Shown here: one piece after another, positions 5,862-10,803 of the stretch
How the letters are laid out: every line of letters starts with the position of its first letter
How positions within the stretch are numbered: the first letter of the stretch is position 1
From: Ruminococcus sp. UBA7014
GTDB lineage: Bacteria > Bacillota > Clostridia > Oscillospirales > Ruminococcaceae
DNA: 10,803 nt
Direction of reading: 5' to 3'
NCBI GenBank assembly: GCA_002449575.1
Contig: DJXC01000166.1
Coordinates: 752 to 11,554, forward strand
The notes under the pieces: model-generated
The model's input: only the letters and a program-made list of their open reading frames with translations
Told to the model about the DNA's origin: nothing
Databases searched by the model: none
Position numbers and translations under genes: made by a program

Positions 5862-6686
5862 ATGCAGAGAAAAGAAAATTGGAGAGACTTGCGCAAACGT
5901 GCCAGATGGGACAGACTCGCCGGAGCGGGTGCTGTACTGATTCTGATAATGATTGTCATTATCAGCGGAATAAATTCTTGTGCGAAAAAATTAAAAAAAC
6001 CAGAGGCTGAACCCGTTATTGTCGAAGAAACCCTTCCGCCGGAAACTACAATGCCTGTAACAGAAGCCCCGCCTGATAATTCTATGGCTGTCTATCTCAG
6101 CCCTTCTACACAGGAAGATAATATTTATGCCTGTGACGGTAAGACCAGCGAAGAAGAAGCCATGTGGATGATTGCCAGACGTGTGAAAAGCACACTCGAA
6201 GAAGACGGCTATGCTGTCTACATATGCGGCGAAGATGATAAAGTTCCGGCAAAAATCAAACAGGGAAACCGTCTGAAATGTGGTGCTTATGTCGCTATTC
6301 ACAGCAATTCCAGCGGTGAAACCGGCAAAGGACAGGGAACAGAATGTTTCTATAATACAGATATTGACGGCAGCCTTGCGCTCGCTGAAAGTATTTATAC
6401 CCGTGTTGCAGACCTTACTCCTACTCCTGACAGAGGTCTGAAAGACCAGTATCAGCGTGATTTGTACGAAATTTTCAATAATGTGACTGCCTGCTGTCTG
6501 CTCGAAGTGGAATTTCATGACGATGTACAGACTTCCCGCTGGATTCTGAGTCATACGGATGATTTGGCAGATGCAATTACAGAAGGCATTGAATCCTATC
6601 TTGAAAGTACAAAAACAAATCCGCACGAAGTTCCGGAAGATATTGTAGAACCTTCTATTGATGATAATTATGCGGGAGAACATTAA
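5862..6686 (+). CDS. Membrane-anchored N-acetylmuramoyl-L-alanine amidase-like protein (Amidase_3 type)
   Basis: A 274-residue protein predicted to sit outside the cell on one N-terminal helix. Residues 1-19 are very basic, about 20-38 form the membrane anchor, and 47-73 are a Pro/Thr/Glu-rich linker. The domain at about 76-248 resembles Amidase_3 zinc amidases, which cut the bond between MurNAc and the stem peptide. Candidate zinc ligands are Glu97 (in KTSEEEA) and His147 (in VAIHSNSSG); the catalytic glutamate would be Glu215 (LLEVEFHDD). The usual first-strand histidine (as in DPGHGG) is absent: the position reads YLSPSTQ. A subgroup of Firmicute proteins with an SPSTQ-type start is familiar to me, so this is probably a family trait. 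The last 25 residues are an acidic tail. The ATG has AAGAGGCGG 4 nt upstream. It is co-transcribed with queH, with no functional link evident. Confidence 0.85.
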   Translation: MQRKENWRDLRKRARWDRLAGAGAVLILIMIVIISGINSCAKKLKKPEAEPVIVEETLPPETTMPVTEAPPDNSMAVYLSPSTQEDNIYACDGKTSEEEAMWMIARRVKSTLEEDGYAVYICGEDDKVPAKIKQGNRLKCGAYVAIHSNSSGETGKGQGTECFYNTDIDGSLALAESIYTRVADLTPTPDRGLKDQYQRDLYEIFNNVTACCLLEVEFHDDVQTSRWILSHTDDLADAITEGIESYLESTKTNPHEVPEDIVEPSIDDNYAGEH

Positions 6687-6688
6687 TC

Positions 6689-7318
6689 ATGCAGAAACGT
6701 AACTATGAAGCCGAAATGCAGGAAATCCTGAAAGAGAAGAAGCCTAATCTGCTCTTACATGCCTGCTGTGCGCCGTGTACAAGCGCATGTCTGGAAAAAA
6801 TTGCTGAAAAAGCAGAAATTAAAATTTATTTCTACAATCCGAATATTATTCCGGAACAGGAATATCAGTACAGATTATCTGAACTCAAACGATTTGTCAG
6901 CGAATTTCCGCCGGCTTCCGGTATTGAAATTATCGAAGGCGATTATGAACCGGAAAAATTTCTTGCTTTTGCGCAGGAATTCCCGGATGAGCCGGAACGG
7001 GGTATTCGCTGTCAGAAATGTATCACTATGAGACTGCAAAAATCAGCGCACAAAGCTCTGGAATTAAATGCTGATTATTTTGCCACGACACTGACACTGA
7101 GTCCCCATAAGGATGCACTTTTTATTAATACAGAAGGTTTCCGGATTGCTGAAGAAACAGGCATTTCATGGCTGCCTACGGATTTCAAGAAAAAAGAAGG
7201 CTATAAGCGTTCTATTGAACTTTCAAGAGCATATTGCCTGTACCGGCAGGATTTCTGCGGCTGTCCGTTCTCGAAGAAAAACCGTGAACTTGAAAAATTA
7301 CAGAAACAAACTCCCTGA
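6689..7318 (+). CDS. queH: QueH, epoxyqueuosine reductase
   Basis: QueH performs the last step of queuosine synthesis, reducing epoxyqueuosine to queuosine in tRNA with GUN anticodons; it replaces the cobalamin-dependent QueG in many bacteria. The 209 residues carry the family's cysteine sets: HACCAPC (24-30), RCQKC (107-111) and FCGCPFS (189-195), which supply ligands for the iron-sulfur cluster and the adjoining metal site. Other family signatures are FYNPNI (48-53), TTLTLSPHKD (133-142) and GYKRSIELSR (171-180). Length is typical for the short form. The ATG follows the amidase stop by 2 nt, with GGGAGA about 10 nt upstream, so the two genes form an operon. Other queuosine genes are not in the window. 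Confidence 0.95.
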   Translation: MQKRNYEAEMQEILKEKKPNLLLHACCAPCTSACLEKIAEKAEIKIYFYNPNIIPEQEYQYRLSELKRFVSEFPPASGIEIIEGDYEPEKFLAFAQEFPDEPERGIRCQKCITMRLQKSAHKALELNADYFATTLTLSPHKDALFINTEGFRIAEETGISWLPTDFKKKEGYKRSIELSRAYCLYRQDFCGCPFSKKNRELEKLQKQTP

Positions 7319-7341
7319 TTTCCGTCAGGGAGTTTGTTTTT
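7304..7341 (+). terminator. Strong Rho-independent terminator overlapping the queH stop
   Basis: A 15-bp perfect stem (AAACAAACTCCCTGA at 7304-7318 with its complement at 7325-7339) and a 6-nt loop run into T residues. The queH TGA stop is the last codon of the 5' arm, so the hairpin is partly coding. It can also serve the convergent CAP gene, which stops at 7353. Confidence 0.93.
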
Positions 7342-7352
7342 CAGGAGGAGAA

Positions 7353-8123
7353 TTAATGGCAGAGTTGCTGTAAGATTTCTGGAAGATTGCAGTTTCCGTT
7401 CAGGGCGGATAAAATATTCTGTGCCGGACATGACTGTCCGCTGATGTTGCAGCTATTGTCTGTACAGTTTCCAGTCAGGCAGGATAACAGATTCTGCGGA
7501 ACAGTACAGTTTGTTCCGGTACAGAGAAAGCAGGCATCTCCGATACAAATATCTGACGGCAGAACAGGGGCAGTTTCAGTTGTTGCAGGAACTGCCGGAG
7601 TTGTTTCCGGCTGATAGGAATTATCATAATCTGTGCCGCCTGTAAAAATCTGTGTCCAGTAAAGTGTACCATTTTGTGAAACAACACCGATTCCGACAGA
7701 ATCAAAATCAGCATTCAGGATATTCGCTCTGTGACCCGGAGAATTCATCCAGCCAGTCATGACGGCTTCCGGTGTACTATATCCATAGGCGATATTTTCA
7801 CCTGTAGTATGCCATGAAATGTTCTTGTCATTCAGAACAGTGGAACAGCTTCTGCCATCGGGTCTGGTGTGAGAGAATAGCGTGATAAGTTCTTGTGAAC
7901 GGATTTCAGCAGCCTGATTCAGAACAGGTACAGTTTGCAGAGGATTCAGCCCCTGTGCAGTACGTTCCTGATTGATAAGTACCGCTACTTCGTTAATATA
8001 GTTCTGTGCGGAGCTGCTGACAGAATTTTCAGCCGCCGCAGCTTGTACGGGAAGTATTGCCGCACCGGCTGAACATGCCATAAGCAGCGCACAAAGTACA
8101 GCAGTTAATTTTCTTTTTTGCAT
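7353..8123 (-). CDS. Secreted CAP-domain (SCP/PR-1, YkwD-like) protein with cysteine-rich tail
   Basis: A 256-residue exported protein. Residues 1-29 form a signal peptide (MQKRK, hydrophobic core, likely cut after VQA or a nearby Ala). The CAP domain spans about 40-162, with INQERTAQGLNPL (50-62), the cavity histidine in FSHTRPDGRS (83-92), GENIAYG (108-114), WMNSPGHRANIL (125-136) and YWTQIF (155-160). Bacterial CAP proteins are secreted; their biochemical role is poorly defined. A Pro/Thr linker (about 171-190) leads to a 66-residue tail with ten cysteines, in which QNLLSCLTGNC recurs as QNILSALNGNC. I do not recognise the tail as a named domain. The longest frame starts at 8174, but AAAGGAG at 8134-8140 and the promoter position favour 8123. 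The gene is a single unit with its own promoter. Confidence 0.9.
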   Translation of the reverse strand: MQKRKLTAVLCALLMACSAGAAILPVQAAAAENSVSSSAQNYINEVAVLINQERTAQGLNPLQTVPVLNQAAEIRSQELITLFSHTRPDGRSCSTVLNDKNISWHTTGENIAYGYSTPEAVMTGWMNSPGHRANILNADFDSVGIGVVSQNGTLYWTQIFTGGTDYDNSYQPETTPAVPATTETAPVLPSDICIGDACFLCTGTNCTVPQNLLSCLTGNCTDNSCNISGQSCPAQNILSALNGNCNLPEILQQLCH

Positions 8124-8133
8124 GAGTGAAAAA

Positions 8134-8140
8134 CTCCTTT
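8134..8140 (-). promoter_or_regulatory. Shine-Dalgarno that fixes the CAP gene start
   Basis: On the minus strand AAAGGAG lies 10 nt before the ATG at 8121-8123. The upstream in-frame ATGs near 8174 would lie about 8 nt after the predicted transcription start. Confidence 0.7.
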
Positions 8141-8169
8141 CCGAGTGAAATAGTAGATTTTTTGATTGC

Positions 8170-8179
8170 ATCACGTGAT
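8170..8179. promoter_or_regulatory. 10-bp palindrome just after the CAP transcription start (possible operator)
   Basis: ATCACGTGAT is a perfect palindrome placed at about +4 to +13 relative to the predicted start of the CAP transcript. This is a usual place for a repressor site, but there is no second copy in the window and no regulator gene beside it. Confidence 0.3.
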
Positions 8180-8188
8180 TACATATTT

Positions 8189-8217
8189 ATGATAACACAT
8201 TTTGTAGAAAATGTCAA
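8189..8217 (-). promoter_or_regulatory. Sigma-A promoter of the CAP gene
   Basis: On the minus strand TTGACA (8212-8217), a 17-nt spacer and TATCAT (8189-8194, one mismatch). The predicted transcription start is near 8182, giving a leader of about 59 nt. Confidence 0.8.
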
Positions 8218-8258
8218 TGAACAATATTTTCCAGATTCTTTTATTGGCAGATATAGAC

Positions 8259-8290
8259 AAAAGCACTCCGCAAAATGCAGAGTGCTTTTC
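8259..8290 (-). terminator. Terminator after the GH13 gene
   Basis: AAAAGCACTC (8259-8268) pairs with GAGTGCTTTT (8280-8289); the stem can continue by two G-C pairs past a mismatch. It lies 12 nt beyond the GH13 stop. On the minus strand the stem ends in TTTT. Confidence 0.82.
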
Positions 8291-8301
8291 TGACTTTCAG
8301 A

Positions 8302-10188
8302 TTACTTTCTGTTTTTATCAGGATTCCGGCAGATGATAACTGCATATTCAAACGGATGCAGTTTGACAAGATTATCTTCCAGAATGCCGTGTTCTGTTTT
8401 GTCATAAACAAACTTGTCACTATAGGGACAGAATTCTACATACTGTTCATGCTGTGAACGGTTGACATAAATCTGTACTGCGATGCCTGCCGTTTCGTGA
8501 TACCGTGCAAACGCCATGACATCATCCTGAGCAGGCAGAAATTGCAGTCTGCCGTTTTTGAAAACTTTGTATGCCTTCCGGATTCTGCCGAGTTCTTTGG
8601 TATAGGCTATCAGGTCTGTATCTTCATGTCCCCATGGATAGCAGCGGCGGTTGAACGGGTCTTTATAGCCCTGTAATCCGGCTTCATCACCATAGTAGAT
8701 GCTGGGTACACCCGGCAGGAAGAACATCAGAGCCATAGCGGCTTCCAGCATTGCCTTTCCACGGCGGTATTCCCATTCATTAAGCCAGCGTTCTGCCATC
8801 CAGTCTTTTGACTTGTCATCACAGTTTTCACCGCCAAAACGGTTGATTGCCCGTTCAATATCATGTGTGGAAACAAAGTTCATGAGTACATCTACAGTGG
8901 CTTTCGGATAGTTTTCCAGAATCGTCATGATACCTGTCTGGAAATCACGGCTGCTCATGCCCTTGATATAATTAATAATGGCTTCCCGGAACGGATAATT
9001 CATGACAGAATCCAGCTGATGCCCCAGAAGATAACTCCTCTTGATGCCGTAAGCTTCTTTGTTGGAAGCATCTTCCCAGACTTCGCCGATAATAATTTTG
9101 TCTCTATCATATTTCTTGACACACCTGTTCAGGTTGTATAAAAATTGGTCCGGAAGTTCATCAGCAACGTCAAGACGGAATCCGGCTGCACCCATAGAAA
9201 GCCAGTATTCCAGAACACCTTCTTCTCCACAGATATATTTTGTATAGTCCGGATTGGTTTCATGGACATTCGGGAGCGTGTCAATGCCCCACCATGCTTC
9301 ATATTCATTCGGATAGTTCCAGAACGTATACCAGTTATAATAGGGGCTGTCCTTGGACTGATATGCGCCGACTGTGTCATATCTGCCGAATTTGTTGAAA
9401 TAAATGCTGTCTGCACCTGTATGAGAAAATACACCGTCCAGAATTACACTTATGCCATATTTTTTGGCTTCTTCACACAATGCCTTGAAATCTTCATTTG
9501 TGCCGAGCAGAGGGTCAATTTTCATATAGTTTGCAGTATTATATCTGTGATTTTCATGAGATTCAAACACAGGATTCAGATAAATACAAGTGACACCTAA
9601 ATCGGCAAGATATGGCAACTTTTCCTGAATACCTGCTAAGTCGCCGCCGAAATAGTCATTGTTCCAGACATGTCCGTTCTGGTCGGGTCTGTAGTAAGGC
9701 GTTCCACCCCAGTCATCACGGAGAACCCGCCCTTCTGGAATATTTTCATGCGGCTTGCCACTTTTGCAGAATCTGTCCGGGAAAATCTGGTACATGATAC
9801 CGCCTTTTAAAAATTCCGGCGTTTTATAAGATTCATCATAAACAGTCAGCTGGAACAAATCACCATCATTAATATTGCCGATATGCCCGGCAATTTTCTT
9901 GATATAGAATCTCTGTCCGCAGACAGTATAGGCAAAATAATAGTAATATACACCTATATAGCGTGGAATATAACTTGTACTCCAGACAAAGCAGTCATCC
10001 TCTTCGGCAATGATATGCATATGCATAAAACGTTCTTTAAATCCCGGACGATACATCACGACACAGGGAGAAAAATCAGGTTTTACTTCTTTCGGCAGAC
10101 GAATGGAAAACGAACAGACTTTGTCTTTCTTGATTGCACCGAACGGCTGTTTATAATTCAAATCCCAACTGTCATATAAATGGCTCAT
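8302..10188 (-). CDS. GH13 neopullulanase/cyclomaltodextrinase-like alpha-glycosidase
   Basis: A 628-residue enzyme without a signal peptide, so probably cytoplasmic. Enzymes of this type hydrolyse alpha-1,4 (some also alpha-1,6) bonds in cyclodextrins, pullulan or malto-oligosaccharides. Residues 1 to about 120 form an aromatic-rich N-domain at the place held by CBM34 in neopullulanases. The GH13 barrel (about 125-540) shows conserved regions in order: DGVFSH (251-256), GFRLDVADE with nucleophile Asp340 (336-344), GEVWE with acid/base Glu369 (368-372) and FVSTHD with Asp443 (438-443), then YYGDEAGLQGYKDP (498-511), typical of the neopullulanase group. A beta-rich C-domain (about 545-621) ends it. 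The frame runs up to an ATG at 10215, but that stretch contains the AAGGAG ribosome site itself, so MSHLYDSWD at 10188 is the start. The next gene upstream is a phosphorylase, which supports a maltodextrin role. The exact substrate cannot be read. Confidence 0.92.
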   Translation of the reverse strand: MSHLYDSWDLNYKQPFGAIKKDKVCSFSIRLPKEVKPDFSPCVVMYRPGFKERFMHMHIIAEEDDCFVWSTSYIPRYIGVYYYYFAYTVCGQRFYIKKIAGHIGNINDGDLFQLTVYDESYKTPEFLKGGIMYQIFPDRFCKSGKPHENIPEGRVLRDDWGGTPYYRPDQNGHVWNNDYFGGDLAGIQEKLPYLADLGVTCIYLNPVFESHENHRYNTANYMKIDPLLGTNEDFKALCEEAKKYGISVILDGVFSHTGADSIYFNKFGRYDTVGAYQSKDSPYYNWYTFWNYPNEYEAWWGIDTLPNVHETNPDYTKYICGEEGVLEYWLSMGAAGFRLDVADELPDQFLYNLNRCVKKYDRDKIIIGEVWEDASNKEAYGIKRSYLLGHQLDSVMNYPFREAIINYIKGMSSRDFQTGIMTILENYPKATVDVLMNFVSTHDIERAINRFGGENCDDKSKDWMAERWLNEWEYRRGKAMLEAAMALMFFLPGVPSIYYGDEAGLQGYKDPFNRRCYPWGHEDTDLIAYTKELGRIRKAYKVFKNGRLQFLPAQDDVMAFARYHETAGIAVQIYVNRSQHEQYVEFCPYSDKFVYDKTEHGILEDNLVKLHPFEYAVIICRNPDKNRK

Positions 10189-10198
10189 AAAAATGCAA

Positions 10199-10204
10199 CT
10201 CCTT
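10199..10204 (-). promoter_or_regulatory. Shine-Dalgarno that fixes the GH13 start
   Basis: AAGGAG (minus strand) lies 10 nt before the ATG at 10186-10188 and inside the longer open frame, which rules out the ATG at 10215. Confidence 0.8.
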
Positions 10205-10213
10205 ATCTGAATC

Positions 10214-10219
10214 ATTATA
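10214..10219 (-). promoter_or_regulatory. Possible -10 box for the GH13 gene
   Basis: A perfect TATAAT on the minus strand, 25 nt before the start codon. At 17-nt spacing the upstream hexamer is A-rich and does not resemble TTGACA, so an activator may be needed or the match may be chance. Confidence 0.4.
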
Positions 10220-10252
10220 AATTGTTAATTTCTGGATTTTTTTGCAGGCCAA

Positions 10253-10290
10253 CAAAAGCATGTCTGGCTGAACAGTCAGACACGCTTTTG
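10253..10290 (-). terminator. Terminator after the phosphorylase gene
   Basis: CAAAAGC plus TGTCTG (10253-10266) pair with CAGACA plus GCTTTTG (10277-10290) across one A/C mismatch; the loop is about 10 nt. It lies 30 nt beyond the phosphorylase stop and separates it from the GH13 gene. On the minus strand the T run is broken (TTTTGTTGG). Confidence 0.75.
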
Positions 10291-10320
10291 CAAATCATTC
10301 CAAACAAATCAAAATTGGCA

Positions 10321-10803
10321 TTAAAGTCCCCAGATGTCTCTTGCATAGTCAGAAACACTTCTGTCAGCAGAGAAAATACCTGCGCCTGCGGTATTCATAA
10401 GGGACATTTTAGCCCAGCGCATCTGGTCATTATAGATTTCTGTGCTGAACTTCTGCGCATCGTGATAGGAATCAAAGTCAGCAAGTACCATATAGGGGTC
10501 TTTCTTTTTCAGGGAATCAGCGACTTCATTGAATGTGCAGCCATTAATGCCGTGATACATTCTGTTGACACAGTCACGGATGATATAATTTTCATTATAA
10601 AGTTTTTCAGGATTATAATTATATTTTGCAGCGTTGACTTCTTCTGTTTTCATACCAAAGATGATGATATTCTCATCGCCGACAGCGTCCTTGATTTCTA
10701 CGTTTGCGCCGTCAAGTGTACCCAAAGTGACAGCACCGTTGAGCATAAGCTTCATATTGCCTGTGCCGGAAGCTTCTGTGCCGGCAAGAGAAATCTGTTC
10801 AGA
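10321..10803 (-). CDS. glgP: Glycogen/maltodextrin phosphorylase, C-terminal part (cut by window edge)
   Basis: The last 160 codons of an alpha-glucan phosphorylase (GT35), the PLP-dependent cytoplasmic enzyme that releases glucose-1-phosphate from the non-reducing ends of glycogen, starch or maltodextrin. The frame is open to the window edge. The visible start, SEQISLAGTEASGTGNMK, is the family block that carries the PLP-binding lysine (Lys680 in rabbit muscle enzyme; codon at 10750-10752), followed by LNGAVTLGTLDGANVEI. Later parts read DENIIIFG, YMVLADFDSYHDAQ and RWAKMSLMNTAGAGIFSADRSV, then YARDIWGL at the end, all normal for the family. An internal ATG at 10755 is part of this block and not a start. 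The gene lies just upstream of the cytoplasmic GH13 enzyme on the same strand, but a hairpin lies between them. The choice between glycogen and maltodextrin phosphorylase is open. Confidence 0.95.
   Translation of the reverse strand, partial: SEQISLAGTEASGTGNMKLMLNGAVTLGTLDGANVEIKDAVGDENIIIFGMKTEEVNAAKYNYNPEKLYNENYIIRDCVNRMYHGINGCTFNEVADSLKKKDPYMVLADFDSYHDAQKFSTEIYNDQMRWAKMSLMNTAGAGIFSADRSVSDYARDIWGL

Noticed and set aside
5991..6683. 230-codon open frame on the minus strand opposite the amidase gene
   Set aside because: Antisense shadow of a well-supported gene with a consensus promoter; no RBS or recognisable domain.
8168..8185. Possible catabolite-response element (cre) at the CAP promoter
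   Set aside because: TGTAATCACGTGATGCA on the minus strand resembles a cre only loosely: spacing is 17 rather than 14 and the central CG is misplaced.
10321..10755. A separate 144-residue protein starting at the ATG at 10755
   Set aside because: The ATG is the methionine of the GTGNMK phosphorylase block; the frame continues with matching phosphorylase sequence to the window edge.

Overview
The window looks like chromosomal DNA of a spore-forming, low-to-moderate-GC Firmicute of the Ruminococcus type (Oscillospiraceae). The grounds are a SpoIVB sporulation protease, a secreted BspA-type leucine-rich-repeat protein that carries a dockerin-like segment, intracellular malto-oligosaccharide enzymes, and Firmicute-style promoters and terminators. 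The genus is an inference from gene content; no rRNA or other marker is present. I see no phage, transposon, CRISPR, tRNA or rRNA.

Layout, left to right. (1) The 3' end of an HPr-type PTS phosphocarrier (3-188, +) meets a convergent spoIVB gene (234-1394, -) at a shared hairpin. (2) Divergent from spoIVB is a small unrecognised membrane protein (1485-1997, +). (3) A consensus sigma-A promoter at 2022-2051 drives a 669-residue secreted protein (2139-4148, +) with about 17 BspA-type LRRs, a half-dockerin and a C-terminal SH3b domain, ended by a terminator. (4) Two RNA methyltransferase genes overlap by 4 nt: a TrmN6-like enzyme (4218-4931) and RsmI (4928-5761). (5) A second consensus promoter (5779-5807) drives a membrane-anchored N-acetylmuramoyl-L-alanine amidase-like protein (5862-6686) and, 2 nt later, QueH (6689-7318), closed by a strong terminator whose stem contains the queH stop codon. 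(6) On the minus strand lie a secreted CAP-domain protein with a cysteine-rich tail (7353-8123), a cytoplasmic GH13 neopullulanase/cyclomaltodextrinase-like enzyme (8302-10188), and the 3' part of a glycogen/maltodextrin phosphorylase (10321-10803, running off the edge). Each has its own terminator or promoter.

Functionally, the right end is an alpha-glucan utilisation module: GH13 hydrolyses imported or stored linear and cyclic maltodextrins, and phosphorylase releases glucose-1-phosphate. HPr, at the left end, would link sugar status to regulation. The LRR-dockerin, CAP and amidase proteins are envelope or extracellular proteins. TrmN6, RsmI and QueH are RNA-modification enzymes spread over two adjacent transcription units.

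Most of the window is well-understood biology. No clearly new multi-gene system is evident. The items most worth a second look are the LRR/half-dockerin/SH3b architecture, the ten-cysteine tail on the CAP protein, the amidase lacking the usual first zinc histidine, and the unknown four-helix membrane protein divergent from spoIVB. Several gene starts were moved downstream of the longest possible ORF because a Shine-Dalgarno sequence sits at the internal ATG.
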